Of a DNA stretch of 64,000 nucleotides, positions 22,245-32,823 are shown one piece after another. The position numbers and the translations under genes are program-made. The notes beneath the pieces are model-generated. The model was not told where the DNA came from, did not search any database, and saw nothing but the letters and a program-made list of their open reading frames with translations. Position 1 is the stretch's first letter, and every line of letters starts with the position of its first letter. Source of the DNA: Ypsolopha sequella (lineage: Eukaryota; Arthropoda; Insecta; Lepidoptera; Ypsolophidae); NCBI GenBank assembly GCA_934047225.1, contig OW203992.1, forward strand, positions 20,511,501 through 20,575,500, given 5' to 3'.

Positions 22245-22990
22245 ATTGATCTGTGGCAAAATGGCGCTCTGAGCAGTGACCACAACCAGAAAAAAAAAAT
22301 ACTGTTCTAAATACATAGACTAGGTTTTTATAAAAATGCGGTTAGTTCGAGGCTGTGACTGCGAGTGAAACGTCTCGCTGCAAAAGGAATGACCGAGATT
22401 TTTATGTTTGCAGTTTCTTTGTTTAAGAAAAGTCCGTCTACCCTGAGGCAACACACACGGAGAATGACATGGAAAACAGTAGTGTAAAACAAACTAAAGT
22501 AGTAGTAAAACAGACTTCTAGCTTTACACAAAGTAGTAAAATAAACTACATGAATTTCAAGTAGAATACTGGCTCTATTATAGCCGTATAGCAGTTGTAT
22601 ATAACCTTATTGTAGGATATAAATAAATTTACATCAAATAATATTTAGTTAACAATATTTAATAAACAACTTTACAACAAATTTAGTATCACATATTTAG
22701 TATTTTATATTATTATATTTAGTATTCACGTGTGTTTTAAGATGCACTTGTACAAACGAACAACTTTTCGTGAAGAAAAATCGAGAAATCGAGAAATATA
22801 AATCTGTTCTTGTTTTCATACATTTTGGTCGGGTAGGTATGCAATTTTTCTAAACGAGTATTTATTTATTTATTTACTCATAGGAAGATTAACAGACAAA
22901 ATAGATACAGAAAAAATTTAGAATAGAAAACTAAATGCCGATAAAAAATCTTCACCTAACATCTTAAAATCCAATATAGCTATTATATAA
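22245..22990. other. No gene; repeat piece at 22757-22850
   Basis: AACTTTTCGTGAAGAAAAAT and TGTTTTCATACATTTTGGTC at 22757-22850 recur at 23280-23360, flanking the palindrome at 22994-23255. The rest is AT-rich. Confidence 0.4.
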
Positions 22991-22993
22991 GGT

Positions 22994-23255
22994 GAAATTT
23001 AATCAACCGCCCGAATTCATACTGGAGACTCGGTTTGTGGTCACGAACATGGTTCAATGATCCCTTTTTTCGAAATCAGAAAAAAAATAATTGTTGTTCG
23101 CATACGAACTAGACTAGTTCAAGTACAATTCCTAGTGTAGGCAGTACGAAAGAGTAAAATTTTTTTTTTTTCGAATTTCCCCTGAAGGGTCATTAAACAT
23201 TGTTCCTAATCACTAACCGAGTCTCCAGTATGAATTCGGAGGTTGATTAAATTTC
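22994..23255. mobile_element. Large palindromic MITE (262 bp)
   Basis: The left arm GAAATTTAATCAACCGCCCG continues AATTCATACTGGAGACTCGG; the right arm is its near complement ending GTTGATTAAATTTC. The arms extend about 80 bp. The copies of the AACTTTTCGTGAA sequence on either side suggest insertion into, or duplication with, another repeat. Confidence 0.8.
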
Positions 23256-23569
23256 ATCTATAGTACTAGTCAATACAAAAAACTTTTCGTGAAAAAAAAT
23301 TGAGAAATAGAGAAAAAAAATCTGTTGTTTTCATACATTTTGTTCGGGTAGCTATGTAACTTTTCTATGGAACAGCTGATTTTTTTCGCGATTCTAGGGT
23401 TGGCTCCATAGTAAAAGTTGTTCGAGTACTATCGCCAGTTTCCGGCTTCCGCAACTTCATCTTAACACCCAGTATAGCTATACCGTCACTCGAAAGTAAA
23501 TATTCAATAATGAATATGTCTGTAGTTGTCTTGTATGGTGACAAACACCTTATTATGCAAACAAACGGT

Positions 23570-23835
23570 ACCCTGCAGCCTTAGACCAAATGAAAAATCA
23601 AGACGTAGTTTATTCCATGTAACGGGTGAAGCAGGCCAAAAGTGAGACAGTTTCGTGTTCGTATACGTCTTGGAACTCACACATGACATGCGCAATCTAT
23701 ATCAGTTTTTACAACGCGTCAAAACTCACTAAGCGCACACATGTTTACAAAAACGGCCTCACTTCAATCAACTGTGCTTCAATGTTGAAAGCGCTCCGTC
23801 TTGAATTTTTATTTGGTCTGAGCCTGCAGCGACTA
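23570..23835. mobile_element. Element with about 35-bp inverted ends
   Basis: CCTGCAGCCTTAGACCAAAT followed by GAAAAATCAAGACG at the left pairs with CGTCTTGAATTTTTATTTGG followed by TCTGAGCCTGCAG at the right, separated by about 190 bp. The GC-rich tract at 23850-23920 follows immediately. Confidence 0.5.
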
Positions 23836-23994
23836 TTCTTCCGGGTGTCACCGCGAGGCGAGGGTGCGGCGGCGGCCGAGCGCGACGGTCACGCTCATCG
23901 CCTGCGCCTGCGACGACGATTTTGAACTCATACCACAAGTCTGGCCCTTAGAGACAGTATAGATATTAAGGGGCTACACAATGCTAAAACTCAG

Positions 23995-24273
23995 TGTACG
24001 GGCAACCTTCCGTACATTCTGCTACGTTGCGACCTAGTTATGTCCAGCGTGTACGTGATGTTATTACTTTACTTTATACATTTTATTTATCTATCAATTG
24101 AGTACCTACTTAGCTACCGTAGAGATCACAGCTAGAGAAAACTACTTTTCTCTTTATTAAACCATCTTCAAATTACAAGTCTGTTTCCACTTTCTACACC
24201 ACTCCACTTCATCTAACGACAACAACAATCGTACGGCCAGAACTGATCACTCTGACCATACATCAATTTGGTC
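23995..24273 (+). repeat. 5' LTR of the BEL/Pao element
   Basis: It is 279 bp, identical by eye to 32453-32731. It begins TGTACGGGCAACCTTCCGTA and contains a CTTTATACATTTTATTTA TATA-like stretch and a TTTATTAAACC polyadenylation-like motif. If the usual terminal CA is used it ends at 24265, with three bases before the primer-binding site. Confidence 0.92.
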
Positions 24274-24281
24274 CTTCGAGC
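24269..24281 (+). promoter_or_regulatory. Primer-binding site, tRNA-Tyr type
   Basis: TGGTCCTTCGAGC complements the 3' end of eukaryotic tRNA-Tyr (ends GCTCGAAGGACCA). Thirteen bases match; the following ACC departs from the expected CGG. Placement next to the LTR supports minus-strand priming by tRNA-Tyr. Confidence 0.75.
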
Positions 24282-24678
24282 ACCAGGACTTCTTCGGGAC
24301 TCTTCGGGGAAATACGTCGAGGTACGAAAGAAGACTGGAACTAGCAGGCTGTGGAATCTGTGATCTACTACGTTGTAGGGCTCCATCCGTCGGCGGAAAA
24401 AATTAACTGTGTAACTAAAAGAGGTACGGTACCTACCTAAAGTGACTCTGTAACTGTGATTATAAACTGAGAAGAACTGTGAATTAGACTGTGGGTTAAT
24501 TAACTGTGGGTTAGAGGAACTGTGTCAGTGAAAAACTTTACGAAGTAACTTGAACTGTGAGATTGAACTTTAACAGAATTTGACGTCAAAAATCTTACTG
24601 GGGAGTGAACTTTAGCTACGTGTTCGAACACATCTACTTAACTAACTAATCAGAGTCATTAACTAACTGTGAGGAAAG

Positions 24679-27600
24679 ATGGAAGATTTACGTATTCAGG
24701 GAGAAGTGTATGAGAATATTAAGAGACTGTGCGAGAACTTTGGGAAGGACGGGAAGGCGAGAAAAACTGTGGACTATTTAACAACGCGGATTGTGTCCCT
24801 GGAAAACCAATGGGAAGATTTTGAGGTTAGGCACGTGGAACTTCTACAAAAAACTGACCCGGCTCATGAATATTTTACGAAACAGGTGTTTGAGCAGACT
24901 AGAAATATGTACCAGAAAACAAGGAAAGCTATTCTGACTTTACTTGAATCAACTTCGAAGGCTGGAAAAACTATGGAGGAGGAAATAAGTGTTGAAAATC
25001 CGACAACACACAAGACAACTGAGATACTGAGGCAACAAAGATCTAATTTTAAGGCTTTCGAGAGAACTATGACGAAAATAAATATGGAGAACACTGTGGA
25101 GAGATGGGAAATGGAGGATTATCTGAAAACTTTGAAGGTGAAATGGGAAATTATTGACAAGCGACACTGGGAGTTGGATAGTTTGCTCCAGGAAGAAGAT
25201 CATGATGATGAGTACGAGAAAAACTATACAAGGCTAGAAAAACACTATGACGAATTACGAAGACAGCTGAACAGCAAAATCTGGGCGAACGTTCACTACC
25301 ATGAATCAACGCCGCGTATGGAGATTCCCGAATTCTCGGGTAACTATAATCAATGGGTATCATTTAAGGATCTATTCACGGAAACTATTCATAACAACCC
25401 ATTGATACCAAAAACTCAGAAGATGAAACACCTGAAAACTAAACTAAAAGGGGAAGCATTACAACAAGTACAGCACTTGACTATTAGCGCTGAAAACTAC
25501 GATTCCTGTTGGGAAATATTAAATCATCGCTTCAACAACAAACGTATGATGTTTAATTCTTACATGAATACGATGCTGAATCTTCCAGTAATTCAGCAAG
25601 CGACTGCTTACGTCATAAAAAATATGCATGACGTCATAATCGAGTGTTTAAACGGTCTCAACAACATAGGAATTGACATAGCTACTTGGGATCCAATAAT
25701 CGTGCATTTGATGTTGCAAAAGCTCGACTCTGTAACATATAACGAGTACAACAAGGAGCTGGAAGACCCGCGAGAACTACCAAACTTCGATGACTTCAGC
25801 AATTTTCTGGAAAGCAAGTTCATGGCACTGGAAGCTGCGAGGAGTCACCAGAAAACGGAGTTAAGTAATCCGAAGCCGTCAACATCTAGGGGCAACAATT
25901 ATAAAAACAAGGCATGGCAGCAGGGATTTTCTAAAACTTTTCATGCTACCACCAAAAACTGCCCCCTTTGTCAGAAAGATCATGTGTTGATGCATTGCCG
26001 CCAATTTGTTGACATGGATTCAGGAAAACGGAACGAAACGGTTGCAAAACTTCGCGTTTGCAAAAACTGCTTATACAGCCATGGAAACAGCGAATGTCGG
26101 TCAACAAACAACTGCAAACTATGTCATCAGCTGCATCACACGTTACTTCATCCATACGGAAATAGTAACGATTCTGTAAGATGCCATAATCAACAAGCGG
26201 GTCAACGGAAGTATAATTACCCCAAGTCTAGTCACGTGTCGGGTGAGACACAAGAAGTTTTGTTGGCTACGGTAATACTGAGAGTGAAAACTGTAGATGG
26301 AACTTATGTGAACTTACGCGGTTTGCTCGACCAAGGAAGTCAGATAAGCTTGGTCAGCCAAAATGCCGCGCAACTACTGAGGCTGCCGAGACGAAAACTA
26401 AATGCAACGGTAACAGGAGTGGGAGTGACTTCCACCGACTGTAAGGGTTTGCTTCAGATTGAGTGTAAATCCATTTACTCAGATTACACTTTAACAATTG
26501 AGGCGTTAATAATGCCGAAGCTAATAAACAAGTTGCCGAACCAAACCTTTGATACTGGAAATTGGCCTCATCTCCATAACTTGAAGCTCGCCGATCCAGA
26601 GTTCAATATATCACGATCTGTCGACATACTCCTGGGGGCGGACGTGTATTCTGACATTATCCTGGAAGGTGTAATTAAGAGGTCTTCACACTATCCAATC
26701 GCTCAGCAAACTCAACTAGGATGGGTGTTATGTGGAAATGTTAAAACACTCAACTGTCACATAACCTTAACAGGAACTGATAACTTAGTGAAGTTTTGGG
26801 AAAATGAAGATATTTTGGAAACTGAGGAGACGTCTGAGGAGGAAAGATGTGAATATTTTTATAAACAAACTACTGAGAGACGGCACGACGGGAGATATGT
26901 AGTCCAAATGCCTTTATATGAAGACTTTAAAGAGAAACTTGGAAACTCCAAATCCAAGTGTATCTCACAATTTCTTCAATTAGAGAGACGACTACAAAGA
27001 CAGCCGAAGCTAGAAAAGATGTATAAGGAGTTCATTAATGAATACATGGAACTGGAACACATGAAACCTTCTACTGCAACTACTGACGAAAGATTGGAAT
27101 GTTTTTTACCTCATCATGGAGTCCTGAGGGAATCATCTATGACGACCAAGCTGAGAGTGGTGTTCAATGGATCGATGAAATTTAGCGGTCCCAAGTCACA
27201 AGACAGCTTAAATTCGCTTATGGAAAAGGGTCCTAACATGCAAAAGGATATCCAGTCGCTAATTATCAAATGGCGAAGCTATCGATACGTTTTTACTGCC
27301 GACATCGAAAAAATGTATCGACAAATCCTGATACATGAAAAACAGCAAGGATTGCAAAAAATCATCTGGCGCGACAGCCCTTACGAAAACTTGAAGGAGA
27401 TGCAACTCTGTACTATCACGTACGGAACCAAGAGTGCTCCATATTTAGCTATGAGAACCCTAAAACAGCTAGCAATAGACGACGGACATAAGTTCCCGCT
27501 GGCCGCTGACATCCTTCAAAACGAATTTTATATGGATGATTTAGTCAGCGGGACGAATTCGCTAAGTTCAGCAAAAATACTACAACAACAATTGATTCAT

Positions 27601-30600
27601 TTACTAAGAGGCGGTGGCTTTAATTTACGAAAATGGTCTAGTAACGAAGCCGAACTACTGACTCATTTATCAGCGGATCAAGTTTCATCAACAACATTTG
27701 ATTTCAAGCAACAAGATTCGATGAGAACGCTTGGATTAATCTGGAATCCGAAGACTGATAATTTCATGTTTAACTGGGATATGGGAGATAACTATGAGAA
27801 ACGGATTACTAAGAGAATGTTATTATCAGAAATCTCCAAAATGTATGATCCACTTGGCTGGCTATCCCCTATAACGGTAGCTGCCAAGATTTTATTTCAA
27901 CAAGTTTGGCTAAACAAAACTGAGTGGGACGAAGATTTATCTGAGAGTATATGTACGGAGTGGAGAAAACTAAGAAGCGAACTCTTCAGTATTAAAAAAC
28001 TGAAATTAGAACGATGGATAGAAAGCTCAGACAGCAACATGCAATTACATGGATTCAGCGACTCGAGCGAAAAAGCGTTTTCGGCGGTCGTATTTAGCCG
28101 AAGTATAGATAAGGATGGCAGAGCAAAAATCACCCTTATTGCTGCTAAAACAAGAGTGGTATCGCTGAAACAAAAAACTAGCTTACCGAAAAAGGAACTC
28201 TGTGGCACTTTGTTACTGGCGAAGTTAATAGAAACAATTATTAACTCCTTACAAGGAAAAACTATGAAGATCTTTGGGTGGTGTGATTCCAAGGTAGTCC
28301 TGGCCTGGATTCAAGGAGAACAGTCAAGGTGGGAAAAATACATTTCTACTCGGGTAGCCAAGATAACGAAGATAATCCCTGGTAAACAGTGGGCTTACGT
28401 CAAGTCAGAAGAAAACCCCGCGGACTGCGCATCGCGAGGACTTTCACCGATAAAACTGGCTACCTTTGACCTATGGTGGCAAGGACCTGCTTGGCTTAAA
28501 AACTTTGAGGAAACTAAGGTGAAGATTTGTCTTTATGCAACAGATAACGGAACTGTGAGTCAAGATGAAAGATCTGAAGATATGAAACTGTCATGCGCGT
28601 CGCTGAAAAATACAGATCATTTTATTCAAAACTTATTGAATAAATGCAGTTCATTTACTCGATTAACTAGAATAATGACCTGGATTTTGCGTTTCTACAA
28701 GGCTACTCGTCGAATCAAAACAAATACAAAATACCTAGCAACACTGGAAATCGACGAATCAACAACATTCTTAATAAAATATGTGCAACAATCAGCATTC
28801 GCCGATGAAATAATGCAACTTAGACGAAATGGATTGGTGTCAAAAAGCAGCTGTTTATATAAATTAAATCCATTTTTAGACGACAGAGACGTACTAAGGG
28901 TGGGGGGACGTCTCAAGAACTCTGCCTTGCCCTACAACATGAAGAACCCGATAACCCTACCAAACACTGGGCGGCTAACACGTCTAGTTATTGAACATGC
29001 ACACTTACAAACCTTACACGGAGGAGCGCGACTCACATTAATGCTGATTCGCCAGAAGTATTGGATTGTAGGTGGGAATAAAGCAGTAAAATCACTATTA
29101 CGGAAATGTGTGCGATGCCACCGCTTCAGTACCAAGGAAAATCATCAAATTATGGGGGACTTGCCTGCGCACCGAGTCACTCCCTGTAAGCCATTTACTC
29201 ACACCGGCGTTGATTATACGGGGCATGTTGATATCAAGCTCAACAAAGGAAGAGGAGTCCGTACCTGCAAAGGCTATATTGCCGTCTTTGTGTGTTTGGC
29301 AACTAAGGCAGTCCACTTGGAGCTAGTTTCAGACCTCAGCACTGAAACATTTATCGCTGCACTGAAAAGGATGTGCTCCAGAAGATCCACTCCACGCCAT
29401 ATGTATTCGGATCAAGGAACAAACTTTATTGGAGCGGCTAAAGTACTGAAGAGAGAGTTCGTAGACTTCAAACAACTGATGAACAACGAATTTTTTGATG
29501 AGCTCAGCAAACTGGAGATAGAATGGCACTTCAGCGTCCCTTCTTGGCCCAGCGGCGGGGGAGGGACGTGGGAGGCCGCGGTAAAGTCTATGAAGCATCA
29601 CTTGCGACGAGTGCTTGGGGAACAAAAACTCACGTACGAAGAATTTCTTACGTTGTTAAATCAGATAGAAGCATGTTTAAACTCGCGGCCACTTTGTCAA
29701 TTGACTGAGGATCCAGATGAACTAGGAAGTAGTCTGACTCCTGGACACTTTCTCACGGGGAGTCCTACATTAGCAGTTCCTCAAGGCAACTACTTAGAAG
29801 ATGGAAGCATAGACTTAAGAAGAAGATGGCAGCTAACTGAGAGAATGATGCAACAGTTTTGGAAACTCTGGTCACATGATTATCTACACCAGCTGCAAAT
29901 TCGGAGCAAATGGCAGCAACCCACCAAAAATATTGAGAAAGGTGATGTGGTTTTGATACGGGAAAATAGTATAATGCCACAAGGAAAATGGCCTATGGGT
30001 CGCGTGGTGGAGCTACATCCGGGCAAAGATGGTTACGTCCGGGTAGTAACTTTAAGAACTAAGAATGGAATAATGAAGCGACCTATAGTCAAACTATCTC
30101 CACTGCCAAAAGAAGAAGAACAACCATCAACATCAACTTTAATATCAAGAGAGGGGCAAGACACCAAAAACAAGAAAACTGAGAAGACTATGAAGAAGGA
30201 AACTAAGAAGAGTACGAAGCAGAAAACTGAGAGAGAAACTGAGCGGAAAACTGAGAGAAAGAAGCCGGGAAAGAGATCTCTTTTCCTGACTTTGCTAACT
30301 TTGATGCTGTGGATATTTACTGCAATTCTTGGGTCCAACGCTAATCAAACATCAGATGTATATATTACATCGTTGGGGAAGGAGCAACCGATTTATTATG
30401 ATAAAATCGGTAACATGCAACTTGTCCACGATGAATGGGTCCTTTTAGTTTATTACAATCTGACATCATACTGGCAAGGCATACAAACTATGGAGAAAAA
30501 CTTGGAGCATGTCAGAAGTATATGCAAAACTATGGAGAAGACGCTGTGTCAGGCTACTACCAATCAACTTGATCACGAGATGGATCAGATCAAAAACTAC

Positions 30601-32199
30601 AATGTTATGCTTCTTACACCTCAAAAACACTTAACTAAGAGAAGAAGACGTGGATTGATCAATGGTGTGGGATCCTTGGCACGAAGTCTGTTTGGAATTT
30701 TGGATCAAAACTTTGCTGACAAGTATGAAAATGATATTAAAGCTATCCAGTCGAACGAAAACTATTTACTTGGTCTCTTGAAAAATCAAACGTCCATCGT
30801 CGAAATTGAAAATAATGCTATGAAGAAGAACGAAATACGAATGAGACAACAATTTGAAGCTATCCAGTCGGTCATACAGCAAACAAACTCATCATTTGGA
30901 AAAATGGAGCAACAGCTCGAAATTATGACAACTGCGAATTATTTTAACTCAGTGTCTTTAACTGCAAGTCTTCTTTTAACGAACTTGAAAACGACGCAAG
31001 AAACGCTTTTCAGCACTCTATCCGGCATCTATCAAGGACACGTCGATGCACACCTCTTTACTCCAGACAATATGATGAGACAATTAAAAAATATAGCTGG
31101 ACGGCTACCAAAGAGATTGTTTTTACCCATTGAAAATGTGCAAAACGACATAAGAGATGTATATAAATTGCTGTACGTGAAAGCTAGAATCACGGAAAAT
31201 AATTTTTTATTTGAAATGCACATTCCACTAACGAGTGATGAATATTTTACCATCTACAGAGTTATTCCACTTCCGATATACTATGAGAAGGAGACAAGAA
31301 AAATTGTACGGTCGTCAGAATTCATGGCCGTCAACTTTAGAAAAAATACTTACTTAAATATGGAAGCGCAAGAAATAGCAAACTGTATTCAAAAAAGCAG
31401 TAACAATTTTGTATGCACTGATAGCCGACCCATTCATAATTTATTCGTTCATACTGAAGATTCGCCGTGCGAAGCAAAATTAATAAGTCATAGGCCGGCC
31501 TTAACTTGTAACATGATAACTGAGAGGTGCGAGGAACAGTGGGTACAACTACACACAGCGAACTCCTGGCTTAGCACATGCTGCGATAGATGCGTCATCA
31601 GAATAATATGTGAAGATCGGATTACATCGGTGACGACGAACGGTTCCAGCATTGTTACCCTAGGTCAGGGTTGTATACTTCAAGGAAGAGATTCGACAAT
31701 ATACGCCCACAACCTCTTCCAGAACAGGCTGCTTATGAAAAGCGAGATTGACGTGCCATCTCTGAAAACGTCAATAAACGACATCGCAGATGTGACTCTA
31801 CATGGCATCCATTACAAAGAGTCCGCCAACTTAGATAGCCAACTTAAAGACGTAGACGAGAAATTACGGCTACAACGACAACGAGAGAATTTACCAAACG
31901 AGCTCTCTACACACGATGTACATTTATATTTCGTGTCGTACTCGCTCTGGGGAGCAGCGGCAATCGGAGTACTCGCATGGATCATCACAAGGCGGTACAG
32001 ACGGTCACAACGACTAACTGGGCCGGAGCCCCGATCGGCGGCGGCGGCGGTGGAGACTACTGCGACGGCAGGGGCGCGGGCGGCGGAGACGAGCCACGGG
32101 ACGGCGAGGAGGTCTGATGACTTTGAACTACAACCCATGCGACAATGGCCGCCCCCTCCTCTAGTGAAAGAAGCTCTAGTGAAAGAAAACTTAGTGTAA
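24679..32199 (+). CDS. BEL/Pao Gag-Pol-Env polyprotein (2506 aa)
   Basis: This is one continuous frame starting at AAAG ATG G, a good Kozak context. Domains by residue: Gag about 1-510, with the DUF1759-type MEIPEFSGNYNQW at 214 and zinc knuckles from C428 to about 495; aspartic protease about 522-690 with the DQGS active site at 551-554; RT about 800-1000 with YMDD at 951-954; RNase H/A17 region with D1128; integrase zinc finger about 1444-1480 ending CVRC (1477-1480); integrase core with D1512, D1578, E1632; a DUF5641-type C-terminal domain to about 1830. A Lys/Glu-rich linker then leads to an envelope-like part: hydrophobic signal about 1867-1888, furin-type KRRRR at 1987-1991, fusion-peptide-like glycine/hydrophobic start at G1992, several N-glycosylation sites, TM anchor about 2416-2437 and a 69-residue tail. 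No stop or frameshift is seen. The module resembles baculovirus F and errantivirus Env by layout. Minus-strand frames here are shadows. Confidence 0.95.
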   Translation: MEDLRIQGEVYENIKRLCENFGKDGKARKTVDYLTTRIVSLENQWEDFEVRHVELLQKTDPAHEYFTKQVFEQTRNMYQKTRKAILTLLESTSKAGKTMEEEISVENPTTHKTTEILRQQRSNFKAFERTMTKINMENTVERWEMEDYLKTLKVKWEIIDKRHWELDSLLQEEDHDDEYEKNYTRLEKHYDELRRQLNSKIWANVHYHESTPRMEIPEFSGNYNQWVSFKDLFTETIHNNPLIPKTQKMKHLKTKLKGEALQQVQHLTISAENYDSCWEILNHRFNNKRMMFNSYMNTMLNLPVIQQATAYVIKNMHDVIIECLNGLNNIGIDIATWDPIIVHLMLQKLDSVTYNEYNKELEDPRELPNFDDFSNFLESKFMALEAARSHQKTELSNPKPSTSRGNNYKNKAWQQGFSKTFHATTKNCPLCQKDHVLMHCRQFVDMDSGKRNETVAKLRVCKNCLYSHGNSECRSTNNCKLCHQLHHTLLHPYGNSNDSVRCHNQQAGQRKYNYPKSSHVSGETQEVLLATVILRVKTVDGTYVNLRGLLDQGSQISLVSQNAAQLLRLPRRKLNATVTGVGVTSTDCKGLLQIECKSIYSDYTLTIEALIMPKLINKLPNQTFDTGNWPHLHNLKLADPEFNISRSVDILLGADVYSDIILEGVIKRSSHYPIAQQTQLGWVLCGNVKTLNCHITLTGTDNLVKFWENEDILETEETSEEERCEYFYKQTTERRHDGRYVVQMPLYEDFKEKLGNSKSKCISQFLQLERRLQRQPKLEKMYKEFINEYMELEHMKPSTATTDERLECFLPHHGVLRESSMTTKLRVVFNGSMKFSGPKSQDSLNSLMEKGPNMQKDIQSLIIKWRSYRYVFTADIEKMYRQILIHEKQQGLQKIIWRDSPYENLKEMQLCTITYGTKSAPYLAMRTLKQLAIDDGHKFPLAADILQNEFYMDDLVSGTNSLSSAKILQQQLIHLLRGGGFNLRKWSSNEAELLTHLSADQVSSTTFDFKQQDSMRTLGLIWNPKTDNFMFNWDMGDNYEKRITKRMLLSEISKMYDPLGWLSPITVAAKILFQQVWLNKTEWDEDLSESICTEWRKLRSELFSIKKLKLERWIESSDSNMQLHGFSDSSEKAFSAVVFSRSIDKDGRAKITLIAAKTRVVSLKQKTSLPKKELCGTLLLAKLIETIINSLQGKTMKIFGWCDSKVVLAWIQGEQSRWEKYISTRVAKITKIIPGKQWAYVKSEENPADCASRGLSPIKLATFDLWWQGPAWLKNFEETKVKICLYATDNGTVSQDERSEDMKLSCASLKNTDHFIQNLLNKCSSFTRLTRIMTWILRFYKATRRIKTNTKYLATLEIDESTTFLIKYVQQSAFADEIMQLRRNGLVSKSSCLYKLNPFLDDRDVLRVGGRLKNSALPYNMKNPITLPNTGRLTRLVIEHAHLQTLHGGARLTLMLIRQKYWIVGGNKAVKSLLRKCVRCHRFSTKENHQIMGDLPAHRVTPCKPFTHTGVDYTGHVDIKLNKGRGVRTCKGYIAVFVCLATKAVHLELVSDLSTETFIAALKRMCSRRSTPRHMYSDQGTNFIGAAKVLKREFVDFKQLMNNEFFDELSKLEIEWHFSVPSWPSGGGGTWEAAVKSMKHHLRRVLGEQKLTYEEFLTLLNQIEACLNSRPLCQLTEDPDELGSSLTPGHFLTGSPTLAVPQGNYLEDGSIDLRRRWQLTERMMQQFWKLWSHDYLHQLQIRSKWQQPTKNIEKGDVVLIRENSIMPQGKWPMGRVVELHPGKDGYVRVVTLRTKNGIMKRPIVKLSPLPKEEEQPSTSTLISREGQDTKNKKTEKTMKKETKKSTKQKTERETERKTERKKPGKRSLFLTLLTLMLWIFTAILGSNANQTSDVYITSLGKEQPIYYDKIGNMQLVHDEWVLLVYYNLTSYWQGIQTMEKNLEHVRSICKTMEKTLCQATTNQLDHEMDQIKNYNVMLLTPQKHLTKRRRRGLINGVGSLARSLFGILDQNFADKYENDIKAIQSNENYLLGLLKNQTSIVEIENNAMKKNEIRMRQQFEAIQSVIQQTNSSFGKMEQQLEIMTTANYFNSVSLTASLLLTNLKTTQETLFSTLSGIYQGHVDAHLFTPDNMMRQLKNIAGRLPKRLFLPIENVQNDIRDVYKLLYVKARITENNFLFEMHIPLTSDEYFTIYRVIPLPIYYEKETRKIVRSSEFMAVNFRKNTYLNMEAQEIANCIQKSSNNFVCTDSRPIHNLFVHTEDSPCEAKLISHRPALTCNMITERCEEQWVQLHTANSWLSTCCDRCVIRIICEDRITSVTTNGSSIVTLGQGCILQGRDSTIYAHNLFQNRLLMKSEIDVPSLKTSINDIADVTLHGIHYKESANLDSQLKDVDEKLRLQRQRENLPNELSTHDVHLYFVSYSLWGAAAIGVLAWIITRRYRRSQRLTGPEPRSAAAAVETTATAGARAAETSHGTARRSDDFELQPMRQWPPPPLVKEALVKENLV

Positions 32200-32452
32200 T
32201 GTGAAAGGACTGTAAACTTTACGAACTCTAAGTGAAAGTGATGGACTTTTATAACGTACATATGAACTTTAATCAAGTGAATTAATTAAATTTTGGGTAT
32301 TGATTTTAACTTACATTTTTTGTACTTCTCTACACTAATGACTTTATAACTTTGATTTTTTGTAATGTGTCTTTTAAATTTCTAGTTGTGATCTCAACTT
32401 ATCTTAAACTAAATCTTAACTTAGCGTCTCTCTTCTTCCCGGTTTGGGAGCA

Positions 32453-32731
32453 TGTACGGGCAACCTTCCGTACATTCTGCTACGTTGCGACCTAGTTATG
32501 TCCAGCGTGTACGTGATGTTATTACTTTACTTTATACATTTTATTTATCTATCAATTGAGTACCTACTTAGCTACCGTAGAGATCACAGCTAGAGAAAAC
32601 TACTTTTCTCTTTATTAAACCATCTTCAAATTACAAGTCTGTTTCCACTTTCTACACCACTCCACTTCATCTAACGACAACAACAATCGTACGGCCAGAA
32701 CTGATCACTCTGACCATACATCAATTTGGTC
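32453..32731 (+). repeat. 3' LTR of the BEL/Pao element
   Basis: It is 279 bp and matches the 5' LTR base for base by eye. It is preceded by GGTTTGGGAGCA, where GGGAG is a very short purine tract. Beyond 32731 the sequences diverge. Confidence 0.92.
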
Positions 32732-32823
32732 TTACTTCAACGCTTTTGTTTTTTAACTGTCTATCGTGCTCTAATCAGATGTCGCGCAAGCAAAAATTTA
32801 GTTATCTTGAAATCGTGGCTTAG

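Larger units (their letters stand above)
23995..32731 (+). mobile_element. Complete BEL/Pao LTR retrotransposon with envelope module
   Basis: The element consists of a 5' LTR (23995-24273), a primer-binding site, a 5' leader, one 2506-codon frame (24679-32199), a 250-bp 3' leader and a 3' LTR (32453-32731). The LTRs begin TGTACGGG and appear identical over 279 bp by eye. Protein domain order Gag-PR-RT-RH-IN identifies BEL/Pao, in contrast to Ty1/copia where IN precedes RT. The long uninterrupted ORF and matching LTRs indicate a very young insertion. No 4-6 bp target duplication is visible: the left flank ends AAACTCAG and the right flank begins TTACTTC. Exact LTR 3' end is uncertain by about 8 bp because a TG...CA convention would end it at 24265. 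Confidence 0.95.

Noticed and set aside
24269..24285. tRNA-Gly or tRNA-Arg primer site
   Set aside because: Their 3' ends do not complement TGGTCCTTCGAGC; tRNA-Tyr does.
31812..32276. 154-codon minus-strand ORF opposite the Env tail
   Set aside because: Antisense shadow of a GC-rich, low-complexity part of the polyprotein.
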